The notes under the pieces were generated by a model that saw only the letters and a list, made by a program, of their open reading frames with translations, made no database searches and was not told the DNA's origin. The position numbers and the translations under genes are program-made. Of a stretch of 64,000 bases of DNA, positions 55,751 to 64,000 are shown piece after piece; position 1 is the first letter of the stretch, and every line of letters begins with the position of its first letter. Where the stretch lies: NCBI RefSeq assembly GCF_016641735.1, contig NZ_JAEDAO010000001.1, positions 1,984,001-2,048,000 of the forward strand. The letters run 5' to 3'. The stretch comes from Ramlibacter algicola. Its GTDB lineage: Bacteria > Pseudomonadota > Gammaproteobacteria > Burkholderiales > Burkholderiaceae_C.

Positions 55751-56863
55751 TCAACCCTCGTTGCGGCCCCGCGGTGCCGACGGTGTCGCGTACAGGTCGT
55801 CCAGGTCCTGGCTCGCGCCCGTGCCGGGGCCCGTGCGCGGCCCGCCATCGGTGGGGTACTGCGGGCCGCCCGACGCGATGCCGCCGCCACCGCCGGTGTA
55901 GCCGCCGCCGGTGGAACCGCCACCCGTGTAGCCACCTCCGGTGGACCCGCCGCCGGCCGAGCCGCCACCCATGCCGCCGCCGATGTTGCTGCCCCCGTAG
56001 CCGCCGCCGGCCATGCCGGGCGCCGCGCCCGTGCCACCCTGGCCGCTGCCATAGCTGCCGCCGGAGCCGCCGGAGGTGCGCGCCGTCTGCATCGTGTCCT
56101 GCGCACGCTCGCGCATGTCCTCGGTGCGCTCGCGCGCCATGCGGCCGGCGGCCTCGCTGGCATGCGCCAGCTGCGGGCCCTTGTCCTGCGCCGCGTCGTA
56201 CATCTGGCTCACGATCTTGCTGGCCGTCTCGCGGCCGCCGAGGCCGAAGGCCAGGCCCAGGCCGAGCGCGATGGCGCCGACGAAGGCCATGAACAGCGTG
56301 TTCACGAGCGTGGTCGCGATGCCGATCTGGTTCACCGCCACGACGATCGCGAATGCCCACACCATCACCGAGGCGAGCTTGGCCAGGAAGGCGGAATTGG
56401 TGATGCCGGCTTCGGCCGTCGCGCCGCGCACGAGGTTCGACAGCGCCCGTGCCGCCAGGCCGCCGATCACCAGCACCACGAGGGCCACCACCAGGTTGGG
56501 CATCCACAGCAGGAAGTCGCGCAGGACGTCCGACACTGCCGGCAGGCCCAGCGCGTCGAACGCCACCACGAGGCCGATCAGGCGGATGAACCACTTCGCC
56601 ACCAGGCCCAGCATGCCGGCGGAATCCGTGCCCACGTTCATCTTGGCCACGAAATCACCGAAGCCGGAGCGGTCCGCGAGTTCGTCGAAGCGCACCTTGC
56701 GCAGCAGCGTCGCCAGCCCCTTTTCAACCAGCGACGACAACAGCCAGGCGACGACGAGGATGACGACGAACCCGATGATCTTCGGGATCGCGGACAGGAA
56801 CATGGCCAACGCGGCAGCCAGCGACGTCATCATCGCGCTGCCCCAGTCGTTGATTGCTTGCAT
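55751..56863 (-). CDS. CmpX-like small-conductance channel protein with Gly-rich tail
   Basis: A 370-residue inner-membrane protein. The first 240 residues have several TM helices in a conserved TM-helix repeat arrangement (IGFVVILVVAWLLSSLVEKG, ALVVLVIGGLAARALSNLVRG, AFVGAIALGLGLAFGLGGRE). The GLGLAFGLGGRE end is characteristic of the CmpX/MscS-like group. From about residue 258 the protein is glycine-rich, with repeated GGGSTGGGYT units, probably disordered. The ATG at 56863 follows no obvious Shine-Dalgarno; an ATG 39 bases further up is possible. Confidence 0.87.
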   Translation of the reverse strand: MQAINDWGSAMMTSLAAALAMFLSAIPKIIGFVVILVVAWLLSSLVEKGLATLLRKVRFDELADRSGFGDFVAKMNVGTDSAGMLGLVAKWFIRLIGLVVAFDALGLPAVSDVLRDFLLWMPNLVVALVVLVIGGLAARALSNLVRGATAEAGITNSAFLAKLASVMVWAFAIVVAVNQIGIATTLVNTLFMAFVGAIALGLGLAFGLGGRETASKIVSQMYDAAQDKGPQLAHASEAAGRMARERTEDMRERAQDTMQTARTSGGSGGSYGSGQGGTGAAPGMAGGGYGGSNIGGGMGGGSAGGGSTGGGYTGGGSTGGGYTGGGGGIASGGPQYPTDGGPRTGPGTGASQDLDDLYATPSAPRGRNEG

Positions 56864-57150
56864 GGTGGGCACCCCGGAGGTGAAGTGGAGGAATCCACGC
56901 AATCTCGCCCTCGGTCGCTGGCGCCGAGGTCGGAGCAGGTCAGCGCGCGGTGTAGGAAGAAACGTCCAGCGCGACCGTGGCTGGGCCGCGCTGGCTCAGG
57001 TGCTGGAATGGCTGAGGCGGCTCGACGAAGGGTCGCATCCGTGCGCCACGCGCATCACTGGCCTGCAAACATTTCATGGGCGGATGTCCGCCTCGCGACG
57101 CGCCACGGCCCGGCTGGCCACCTAGACTGGCCCACCCTCGAGGAGAGTCC

Positions 57151-58377
57151 ATGTCCCGCTGGTCCGCCCTGCGTCCCGTCCTGCCGCTGCTGATCGGCGC
57201 GTCGCTGCTGCTCAGCCTCGCCATGGGCCTGCGCCAGAGCCTGGGCATCTTCATGCCCAACCTCACGCGCGACATCCACATCCCGGTCGCGCAATTCACG
57301 CTCGCGGTGGCGGTGCAGAACCTCGCGTGGGGCGTGCTACAGCCCTTCGCCGGCGCGCTGGCGGTGCGCTGGGGCTACCGGCCGCTGATGATCGGCGGCT
57401 CCGTCATCTACCTCGCGGGGCTGCTGCTGCTCGCGTCCGCGCACGGCATCGTGCCCGTCGTCATCGGTGCCGGCATCGCGATCGGGCTTGCGATGGCATG
57501 CACCGGCCCCGCGCTGGCGATGGCCGTCGCCGCGCGCGCGGTGCCGCCCGCGGTCCGCAGCACGGTGCTCGGCATCGTCTCGGCAGCCGGTTCGCTCGGC
57601 GCCATGGTCGCCGCGCCGATCGGCCAGCTGCTGATGCAGGCGCAGGGCTGGCGCATCGGGCTGGTGGGCTTCGCGGTGATGGCGCTCGTGATGCTGCCGG
57701 CCGCCTGGTTCGCCAGCCGTGGCGATGCGGCGCCGCCTCCGCCGGCCGGCAGCACGGATGTCTCCGCCGGCGCCGCGCTGCGCGACGCGTTCGGCAGCGC
57801 GCCGTTCCTCGTGATGACGATGGCGTACTTCGTCTGCGGCATGCAGCTGGTGTTCCTCACCACGCACCTGCCCGCGTACCTGGAGATCTGCGGCATGGAC
57901 CCGATGCTCAGCGCGCAGGCACTGGGCTGCATCGGTGCCTTCAACGTGCTGGGCAGCCTGTTCTTCGGCTGGGCCGGCGGCCGCTGGAACAAGCTGCTGC
58001 TGCTCGGCGGCATCTACTTCCTGCGGTCGCTGGCGCTGGCGTGGTACTTCATCTCACCCGCCACGCCCGCCGCGACGCTGGTGTTCGCATCGGTCATGGG
58101 CTTCCTGTGGCTGGGCGTCAGCCCGCTGGTGCAGGGCTGGGTGGTGGACCGCTTCGGCCTGAAGTGGCAGGCGATGCTGGGCGGCGTGGCGTTCGTGAGC
58201 CACCAGTTCGGCAGCTTCACCGGAGCTTTCGGTGGCGGGCTGCTGTTCGACGCCATGGGCAACTACACCACCGCCTGGCAAGCCGGCGTGGCGCTGGGCC
58301 TCGCGGCGGGGATCGTGCAGATGGTGTTCGCCCTGACGCCCGCTGCCCGACCGCCGGCGGCCGCTGCTGCGGCCTGA
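57151..58377 (+). CDS. MFS transporter
   Basis: A 408-residue 12-helix major facilitator. The N-terminus (ALRPVLPLLIGASLLLSLAMG) opens helix 1 and MGLRQSLGIFMPNLTRDIH follows, a pattern of the oxalate/formate-antiporter-like (OFA) subgroup. A Pro-rich loop (AAPPPPAGS) joins the two halves. Substrate unknown. A gaggagag site precedes the ATG at 57151. It stands alone; its 3' end leads into a palindromic repeat before alaS. Confidence 0.88.
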   Translation: MSRWSALRPVLPLLIGASLLLSLAMGLRQSLGIFMPNLTRDIHIPVAQFTLAVAVQNLAWGVLQPFAGALAVRWGYRPLMIGGSVIYLAGLLLLASAHGIVPVVIGAGIAIGLAMACTGPALAMAVAARAVPPAVRSTVLGIVSAAGSLGAMVAAPIGQLLMQAQGWRIGLVGFAVMALVMLPAAWFASRGDAAPPPPAGSTDVSAGAALRDAFGSAPFLVMTMAYFVCGMQLVFLTTHLPAYLEICGMDPMLSAQALGCIGAFNVLGSLFFGWAGGRWNKLLLLGGIYFLRSLALAWYFISPATPAATLVFASVMGFLWLGVSPLVQGWVVDRFGLKWQAMLGGVAFVSHQFGSFTGAFGGGLLFDAMGNYTTAWQAGVALGLAAGIVQMVFALTPAARPPAAAAAA

Positions 58378-58407
58378 ATGCGGCCGCTCGCGCGGCCTGG
58401 CACTTTC

Positions 58408-58517
58408 TCAACGCAGAGGGAAGACAGAGGACGCAGAGGACGCAGAAAGACCCAAGGAAGTCATCTTTCCTGGCTGTTCTCTGCGTCCTCTGCCCCCCTC
58501 TGCGACCTCTGCGTTGA
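58408..58517. repeat. Palindromic intergenic repeat, copy C
   Basis: Outer arms tcaacgcagagg (58408-58419) and cctctgcgttga (58506-58517) are perfect complements. Inner arms cagaggacgcagag (58425-58438) and ctctgcgtcctctg (58479-58492) are also perfect. It lies between two co-directional genes, the MFS gene and alaS, so it could terminate the first before the alaS promoter. Confidence 0.9.
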
Positions 58518-58562
58518 AGATCAGCCGGAGGCGGAAGCCGGAGGCGCCCAAGCGGGCACCGG

Positions 58563-58600
58563 TAAAATCCGCCGCTTCGCCCGCGCGCGCGTAGCGCGGG
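58563..58600 (+). promoter_or_regulatory. Possible alaS -10 element and leader hairpin
   Basis: TAAAAT at 58563-58568 could be the -10 of alaS, though no good -35 lies 17 bases upstream. The leader then folds CCCGCGC (58580-58586) with GCGCGGG (58594-58600). The alaS ATG is at 58616. The hairpin has no T-run, so attenuation is not indicated. Confidence 0.4.
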
Positions 58601-58615
58601 TCCAGCCGGACACCC

Positions 58616-61246
58616 ATGACTTCCTCCAAGCCTCCCGTCACTGTCGCCGAGATTCGCAAGACCTTCCTGGACTTCTTCTCCAGCAAGGGCCACACGGTCG
58701 TCGAATCCAGCCCGCTCGTGCCGGGCAACGACCCGACGCTGATGTTCACCAACTCGGGCATGGTGCAGTTCAAGGACGTGTTCCTCGGCACCGACAAGCG
58801 CCCCTACGTGCGTGCCGCGTCCGTGCAGGCCTGCCTCCGCGCGGGTGGCAAGCACAACGACCTGGAGAACGTGGGCTACACCGCGCGCCACCACACGTTC
58901 TTCGAGATGCTGGGCAACTGGTCCTTCGGCGACTACTTCAAGCGCGAGTCGCTCAAGTGGGGCTGGGAGCTGCTCACCGAGGTCTACAAGCTGCCGAAGG
59001 ACAAGCTGCTGGCCACCGTCTACCACGAGGACGACGAGGCCTATGACATCTGGACGAAAGAGATCGGCCTGCCCGCCGACCGCGTCATCCGCATCGGCGA
59101 CAACAAGGGCGGCAAGTACAAGTCCGACAACTTCTGGATGATGGCCGACACCGGCCCGTGCGGCCCGTGCTCGGAGATCTTCTACGACCACGGCGCCCAC
59201 ATCCCCGGCGGCCCGCCAGGCAGCCCGGACGAGGACGGCGACCGTTTCATCGAGATCTGGAACCACGTGTTCATGCAGTTCGACATGCAGCCCGATGGCA
59301 GCGTGGTCAACCTGCCTGCCCCCTGCGTCGACACCGGCATGGGCCTGGAGCGCCTGGCGGCGATCCTGCAGCACGTGCACAGCAACTACGAGATCGACAT
59401 CTTCGACAAGCTGATCGCCGCTGCCGCGCGCGAGACGGGCACGAAGGATCTCGGGAACCCGTCGCTGCGCGTGATCGCCGACCACGTGCGCGCCACCGCC
59501 TTCCTGGTCAGCGACGGCGTCATCCCCAGCAACGAAGGCCGCGGCTACGTGCAGCGGCGCATCATCCGCCGCGCCATCCGCCACGGCTACAAGCTGGGCT
59601 GCAAGCAACCCTTCTTCCACAAGCTGGTGCCCGACCTCGTCGCGCTGATGGGCGAGGCCTATCCGCGCCTGAAGGCGGAAGAAAAGCGCGTGATGGAGAC
59701 GCTCAAGGCCGAGGAGGAGCGCTTCTTCGAGACGCTCGAGAACGGCATGGACATCCTGGACGCCGCGCTGAAGGACGGCGCCAAGGTGCTGCCGGGCGAC
59801 GTGGCGTTCAAGCTGCATGACACGTACGGGTTCCCGCTCGACCTGACGCAGGACGTCTGCCGCGAGCGTGGCGTCACCGTCGACGTGGCCGCGTTCGACG
59901 CCGCGATGGACAAGCAGAAGGCTGCGGGCCGCGCCGCCGGCAAGTTCAAGATGGACCGTGCGCTGGAGTACAGCGGCAGCGGCAACACGTTCACCGGCTA
60001 CGAGCGGCTCGAGGAGCCGGCGACCGTCGTCGCGATGTACCACGACGGCATTCCGGTCACGCAGCTCGACGCCGGCAAGACCGGCGTGGTGGTGCTGGAC
60101 ACCACGCCGTTCTACGCCGAGTCGGGCGGCCAGGTCGGCGACTGCGGCGCGATCACGGCCGAGGGCATCGTGTTCGGCGTCGAGGACACGCAGAAGATCA
60201 AGGCCGACGTGTTCGGCCACCACGGCGCCGTGGCGCAGGGCTCGCTCAAGCTGGGCGACAAGGTGATGGCCAAGGTCGACGTCGCGCGCCGCCAGGCGAC
60301 GATGCGCAACCACAGCGTCACGCACCTGATGCACAAGGCGCTGCGCGAAGTGCTCGGCACGCACGTGCAGCAGAAGGGCTCGCTCGTCGACGCCGACAAG
60401 ACGCGCTTCGACTTCACGCACAACCACGCCGTCACCGACGACCAGCTGCGCGAGATCGAGCGGCGCGTCAACACCGAAATCCTGGCCAATGCGCCGACCC
60501 AGGCGCGCGTGATGGACATCGACGCCGCCAAGTCCACCGGCGCCGTGATGCTGTTCGGCGAGAAGTACGGCGAGACCGTGCGCGTGCTGGACATCGGCAG
60601 CAGCCGCGAACTGTGCGGCGGAACGCACGTGCAGCGCACGGGCGACATCGGGCTGTTCAAGATCACCAGCGAAGGCGGCGTGGCCGCCGGCGTGCGCCGC
60701 ATCGAGGCGATCACGGGCGCCAACGCGCTCGCCTACGTGCAGCAGGTCGAGTCCACGGTGCAGAGCGCGGCGGCCGCGCTGAAGGCGCCAGTGCCGGAAC
60801 TGCAGTCGCGCATCGGCCAGGTGCTCGAACAAGTGCGCGCGCTGGAGAAGGAAGTCGCCCAGCTCAAGGGCAAGCTGGCGTCGTCGCAGGGCGACGAACT
60901 CGCGACCCAGGCCGTCGACGTCAAGGGCATCAAGGTGCTTGCGGCGACGCTGCAGGGCGCCGACGCCAAGACGCTGCGCGACACGATGGACAAGCTGAAG
61001 GACAAGCTCAAGTCCGCCGCCATCGTGCTGGCCGCCGTCGACGGCGCCAAGGTGCAGATCGCCGCCGGCGTCACCGCCGACCGCATGGCCCGGGTCAAGG
61101 CCGGCGAGCTGGTGAACTTCGTCGCCCAGCAGGTGGGCGGCAAGGGCGGCGGCAAGCCCGACATGGCCATGGCCGGCGGCACCGACGCCAGCAAGCTGCC
61201 GGCCGCTTTGCAGTCCGTCCAGGCCTGGGTGGCGGAGCGCGCCTGA
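58616..61246 (+). CDS. alaS: Alanine--tRNA ligase
   Basis: An 876-residue AlaRS charging tRNA-Ala. The N-terminal catalytic domain starts [19 protein letters not shown], with motif regions [19 protein letters not shown] and [20 protein letters not shown]. The editing domain has THLMH near 569 and ELCGGTHVQ near 665, whose His and Cys bind zinc and clear Ser/Gly mischarging. The C-Ala domain ([19 protein letters not shown]) ends the protein. Length is normal. Confidence 0.97.
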   Translation: MTSSKPPVTVAEIRKTFLDFFSSKGHTVVESSPLVPGNDPTLMFTNSGMVQFKDVFLGTDKRPYVRAASVQACLRAGGKHNDLENVGYTARHHTFFEMLGNWSFGDYFKRESLKWGWELLTEVYKLPKDKLLATVYHEDDEAYDIWTKEIGLPADRVIRIGDNKGGKYKSDNFWMMADTGPCGPCSEIFYDHGAHIPGGPPGSPDEDGDRFIEIWNHVFMQFDMQPDGSVVNLPAPCVDTGMGLERLAAILQHVHSNYEIDIFDKLIAAAARETGTKDLGNPSLRVIADHVRATAFLVSDGVIPSNEGRGYVQRRIIRRAIRHGYKLGCKQPFFHKLVPDLVALMGEAYPRLKAEEKRVMETLKAEEERFFETLENGMDILDAALKDGAKVLPGDVAFKLHDTYGFPLDLTQDVCRERGVTVDVAAFDAAMDKQKAAGRAAGKFKMDRALEYSGSGNTFTGYERLEEPATVVAMYHDGIPVTQLDAGKTGVVVLDTTPFYAESGGQVGDCGAITAEGIVFGVEDTQKIKADVFGHHGAVAQGSLKLGDKVMAKVDVARRQATMRNHSVTHLMHKALREVLGTHVQQKGSLVDADKTRFDFTHNHAVTDDQLREIERRVNTEILANAPTQARVMDIDAAKSTGAVMLFGEKYGETVRVLDIGSSRELCGGTHVQRTGDIGLFKITSEGGVAAGVRRIEAITGANALAYVQQVESTVQSAAAALKAPVPELQSRIGQVLEQVRALEKEVAQLKGKLASSQGDELATQAVDVKGIKVLAATLQGADAKTLRDTMDKLKDKLKSAAIVLAAVDGAKVQIAAGVTADRMARVKAGELVNFVAQQVGGKGGGKPDMAMAGGTDASKLPAALQSVQAWVAERA

Positions 61247-61256
61247 GCGGCGCTGC

Positions 61257-61375
61257 GGGACTCCCGAACGCAGAGGGCGCAGAAGAGCGCAGAAGTCGCA
61301 GAAAAATCAAAGATCAATTGTCTTGGTGTCTTCTGCGCCTTCTGCGCTTGCTCGTGTCCTCTGCGTTGGGAGTTC
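61257..61375. repeat. Palindromic intergenic repeat, copy D
   Basis: The left arm from 61257 (ggactcccgaacgcagagg) pairs with 61358-61375 (cctctgcgttgggagttc) with one bulge and one mismatch. Inner cgcagaag and cttctgcg words pair as well, around a central aatcaaagatcaattg. It separates the convergent alaS and trmB genes, like copies A and B. Confidence 0.88.
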
Positions 61376-61402
61376 AAACAGGCTGCGCCAGCAGCCGCAC
61401 GA

Positions 61403-62113
61403 CTAGCGGCGCGTGAACACCACGTCCCACACCCCGTGGCCCAGGCGCAGGCCGCGGCGTTCGAACTTGGTTTCGGGCCTGTAGTGCGGCCGGGGCGCGA
61501 AGCCGTCGGCGGTGTTGCGCAGCGCCGGCTCGGCGCCCAGCACCTCCAGCATCTGCTGCGCGTACGGTTCCCAGTCGGTCGCGCAGTGCACGTAGCCGCC
61601 GGGTCGCAGCCGTGACGCCAGCAGCGCCACCAGCGGGGGCTGCACGAGGCGGCGCTTGTTGTGGCGCAGCTTGTGCCAGGGGTCGGGGAAGAAGATGTGC
61701 ACGCCCGCGAGCGACGCCTCGGGAACCATGTGGCGCAGGACCTCCACCGCGTCGTGCGCCACGATGCGGATGTTCTGCAGCTGCTGCTCGCCGACGCGCT
61801 TGAGCAGCGCGCCCACGCCGGGCTCGTGCACCTCGCAGCACAGGAAGTTGGTGTCCGGCATCAGGGCCGCGATGTGCGCCGTCGCGTCGCCCATGCCGAA
61901 GCCGATCTCGAGGATGGTCGGCGCTTCACGGCCGAAGGCGGCCGCGAAGTCCAGGGGCTCGGCGCGGTAGGGCGCCACGAAGCGCGGGCCCAAGTCCTCC
62001 AGGGCGCGGGCCTGGCCGGTGGTGGTGCGGCCGGCGCGGCGGACGAAACTGCGGATGGTGCGGGGGTGGGCGACGCCTTCGGGCGTCGGTGCGGGAGCGG
62101 CGGGATCGGTCAC
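61403..62113 (-). CDS. trmB: tRNA (guanine-N7-)-methyltransferase
   Basis: A 236-residue SAM-dependent enzyme forming m7G46 in tRNA. The SAM-binding motif [12 protein letters not shown] is near residue 71; the family landmarks [18 protein letters not shown] and [14 protein letters not shown] follow. It begins at GTG 62113, which overlaps the gluQRS stop (GTGA). No ATG closer to the methyltransferase domain gives a better start. Transcribed with gluQRS and the flavoprotein gene. Confidence 0.94.
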   Translation of the reverse strand: MTDPAAPAPTPEGVAHPRTIRSFVRRAGRTTTGQARALEDLGPRFVAPYRAEPLDFAAAFGREAPTILEIGFGMGDATAHIAALMPDTNFLCCEVHEPGVGALLKRVGEQQLQNIRIVAHDAVEVLRHMVPEASLAGVHIFFPDPWHKLRHNKRRLVQPPLVALLASRLRPGGYVHCATDWEPYAQQMLEVLGAEPALRNTADGFAPRPHYRPETKFERRGLRLGHGVWDVVFTRR

Positions 62114-62985
62114 GGCGCGGATTGTAGGAAGGGCCACGCGCGCACCCAGGCGGCGAGCGCGTCCGTGACCGTGCCGCGTTGCACCGGCAAGCCCAGCACG
62201 GCCGCGGCGGCGTTCAGCACTTGCAGGGGCTCGGCCGTGTCGATCGCCACGGCGCCGTTCTGCTTCGACAGCTTCTCGCCGTCCGCGGCCAGCACCAGCG
62301 GCGTGTGCAGGTAGCTGGGTGTGGGAACGCCGAGCGCTCGTTGCAGCAGCACCTGCCGCGGCGTGTTGTCGGCGAGGTCTTCGCCACGGACGACGTGCGT
62401 GATGCGCTGGTCGGCATCGTCGACGACCACGGCGAGCTGGTAGGCCCACAGCCCGTCCGCGCGGCGCAGCACGAAGTCACCGACCTCGCGTTCGACGTCC
62501 TGCGCCTGTGTCCCGAGCCGGCGGTCGGTCCACGCCACGGTGCCTGGCGGTACGCGCAGCCGCCAGGCGCGCGGCTCGCGCCCGTGCAGGCCGTCGCGGC
62601 AGGTGCCCGGGTAGGGCGCTTCCCGGCCGCGCACGCGCGGTCGCCCTTGCGCGGCGAGCGCCTCCTCGATGTCCTTGCGCGAACAGGCACAGGGGTAAGC
62701 ACGCTGCGCGGCCACGAGGCGATCGAGCGCGTCGCGGTAGAGCGCTTCCCGCTGCGATTGCCACTGCGGCGGTTCGTCGGGAAGCAGCCCGCAGGCAGCG
62801 AGCTGCTGGAGGATGACGTGATCGGCGCCCGCCACGCAGCGTGGCGTGTCGACGTCCTCGATGCGCACCAGCCAGGTCCCGCCGTGTGCTCGGGCATCGA
62901 TCCAGCTGGCCAGTGCCGCCACCATCGAGCCCGCATGCAGCGGCCCGGTGGGCGAGGGCGCGAAGCGCCCCCGGTAGAGGCTCAT
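62110..62985 (-). CDS. gluQ: Glutamyl-Q tRNA(Asp) synthetase
   Basis: A 291-residue truncated GluRS paralogue that attaches glutamate to queuosine-34 of tRNA-Asp. The HIGH-like motif is [13 protein letters not shown] near 8-20 and the KMSKS-like loop is KLSKQNG. The zinc site CACSRKD and YPGTCRDG (Cys, Cys, Tyr, Cys) is present. The anticodon-binding half of GluRS is missing, as expected. The ATG at 62985 overlaps the flavoprotein stop (ATGA). Confidence 0.95.
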   Translation of the reverse strand: MSLYRGRFAPSPTGPLHAGSMVAALASWIDARAHGGTWLVRIEDVDTPRCVAGADHVILQQLAACGLLPDEPPQWQSQREALYRDALDRLVAAQRAYPCACSRKDIEEALAAQGRPRVRGREAPYPGTCRDGLHGREPRAWRLRVPPGTVAWTDRRLGTQAQDVEREVGDFVLRRADGLWAYQLAVVVDDADQRITHVVRGEDLADNTPRQVLLQRALGVPTPSYLHTPLVLAADGEKLSKQNGAVAIDTAEPLQVLNAAAAVLGLPVQRGTVTDALAAWVRAWPFLQSAP

Positions 62986-64000
62986 CGTGCCAGCGCGGCC
63001 AGCGCCAGTTCCAGCCCCGACACGAACGCGTGCTCGGCGCGGTGGCCCAGGCACCAGTCGCCGCAGGCGCCCAGGCCGAGGCGCGCATCCCACAGGTGCG
63101 GGCGACCCAGCGGCGTGAGCGTCTTCGCGTGGCGCCACAGCTTGACGGCTGTGTGGCTGGGTTCGGCTCGGATGCCGGTGACTTCGGCGAAGGCCTTGCG
63201 CAGCTTGGCTTCCACGCGCTGCGGGTCGTCGCCCGCGTGTTCCTGCGACCAGGCGGGGCTGGCGTGCACGGTCCAGCGCTCGACCGGCCCGCGGCCGGGC
63301 TTGGACGACTCGCGGGCCACCCAGGCCACGCGGTGGTGCGCGCTGAAGGCCGCATTCCAGGCGGGGCCGAGCGCCGTGGCGGCCTGCGGGAACGCCAGCA
63401 TCAGCGTCCAGCACGGCGCGACCTCGATGCCGCGCAGCCGCTCGACGAACGTCGGCGCGAGGCGCGAGCGCTCGAGCACGTCGGCAGCCTGCGAGGCCGG
63501 CGTGGCGAACAGCACGGCGTCGAAGCCGGCGAACACGCGCACGCTGCCGTCGTCGCCCAGCGTCTGCAACTGCCAGCGCGAGGAATCCACCGCGTCGCGT
63601 TCCACGACCTGCACGCGCGTGCCGAGGACCAACGCGCCGGCGTCGGCCAGCGGCGCCGCCCAGGCGCGCGGGAGGGCTTCCATCGCCGGCGTGCCGACCC
63701 AGCGCACCTCGCTGCGATCCGCCGCCTCGGTGATGCGGCCCAACGGATCGACCACGTGCACCGCCGGCGTCGACCAGCGCGCGATCGATTCGGGTACGGT
63801 GCGCAGCGCGGTCTCGAAGCGGGGGTCGCGCACGGTGAACGCCTGCGCGCCGTGGTCGAAGCTGCCGAAAGGCGTCTGCCGGCTGCCCATCCGGCCCCCG
63901 ACCTTGAGTGCCTTCTCGAACACGCGGACCGACGCGCCGGCGCGGGTGAGTGTGCGGGCGCAGGCGATGCCGGCGAGGCCGGCGCCGATGACGGCGACTT
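62982..64000 (-). CDS. FAD/NAD(P)-binding amine oxidase-like protein (partial)
   Basis: A flavoprotein whose N-terminus is cut by the window edge. The remaining part starts [17 protein letters not shown], a GxGxxG dinucleotide-binding loop, then [12 protein letters not shown], which binds FAD ribose. At the other end [21 protein letters not shown] is the second FAD motif. This is the renalase/amine-oxidase-like family. About 340 residues are seen; only a few are probably missing. Its stop overlaps the start of gluQRS, so it is co-translated with two tRNA-modification genes, though its own substrate is unknown. Confidence 0.88.
   Translation of the reverse strand, partial: VAVIGAGLAGIACARTLTRAGASVRVFEKALKVGGRMGSRQTPFGSFDHGAQAFTVRDPRFETALRTVPESIARWSTPAVHVVDPLGRITEAADRSEVRWVGTPAMEALPRAWAAPLADAGALVLGTRVQVVERDAVDSSRWQLQTLGDDGSVRVFAGFDAVLFATPASQAADVLERSRLAPTFVERLRGIEVAPCWTLMLAFPQAATALGPAWNAAFSAHHRVAWVARESSKPGRGPVERWTVHASPAWSQEHAGDDPQRVEAKLRKAFAEVTGIRAEPSHTAVKLWRHAKTLTPLGRPHLWDARLGLGACGDWCLGHRAEHAFVSGLELALAALAR

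Noticed and set aside
56903..57150. Gene in the gap between the channel protein and the MFS gene
   Set aside because: No frame has a plausible start, codon bias and homology. Nothing structured was seen either.

Overview
The window is a dense, high-GC (about 70%) bacterial chromosome segment with no phage, plasmid or insertion-sequence genes. The gene set and orders point to the betaproteobacterial order Burkholderiales, most likely family Comamonadaceae (Ramlibacter/Variovorax-like): a complete nuo cluster followed by DUF2818, a NUDIX hydrolase and DUF1178; scoAB next to a PAS-LuxR regulator; a MutL with a nuclease-type C-terminal motif; and an imuA-imuB-dnaE2 cassette. The family assignment is inference from gene content, not from a marker-gene search.

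Layout. (1) 1-14971: nuoB tail, nuoC to nuoN (respiratory complex I), then DUF2818, an ADP-ribose pyrophosphatase-like NUDIX enzyme and DUF1178, all on the + strand and mostly joined by 4-8 bp overlaps. (2) 15041-21734: a half-size ABC exporter (-), then a marR-nodT-emrA-emrB tripartite multidrug efflux operon (+) whose promoter carries overlapping palindromes and appears to give a leaderless mRNA. (3) 21823-30461: a small exported protein, an FtsX-type permease coupled to an AttH/CrtC-like lipocalin protein, a GNAT acetyltransferase, a hemerythrin, two tandem ribbon-helix-helix paralogues, a LolD-like ABC ATPase coupled to miaA, and an alpha/beta hydrolase. (4) 30467-38873: mutL, a DedA protein, a PAS-LuxR regulator divergent from scoA-scoB-caiB-like CoA transferases, a DUF2807 protein, an exported unknown, a REP-rich gap and an alkyladenine DNA glycosylase. 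(5) 38866-46159: an ABC exporter and the SOS mutasome imuA-imuB-dnaE2 with a LexA box in front. (6) 46277-53740: a YbhB-like protein, a tiny membrane peptide, a DUF4142-cupredoxin-ECF sigma operon preceded by an ECF-type promoter, a Na+/H+ antiporter, a cardiolipin synthase-like enzyme, and a sorbosone-dehydrogenase-like PQQ protein coupled to a dihaem cytochrome c. (7) 53761-55020: three free-standing receiver-domain proteins with no kinase. (8) 55347-64000: a small coiled-coil protein after a hairpin-rich leader, tRNA-Gly(CCC), a CmpX-like channel protein, an MFS transporter, alaS, and a trmB-gluQRS-flavoprotein operon cut by the window end.

Two families of intergenic palindromes recur. Four long nested inverted repeats built from the word cgcagagg sit at gene 3' ends (14981-15036, 32973-33085, 58408-58517, 61257-61375), three of them between convergent genes. 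A second, REP-like family with ttccggc/gccggaa stems occurs at about 38003-38297, 40744-40770 and 46165-46190. The most interesting candidates are the palindrome family, the autoregulatory-looking ECF operon, the split ABC/lipocalin system with its inserted genes, the receiver-only cluster, and the hairpin-rich leader at 55167-55322.
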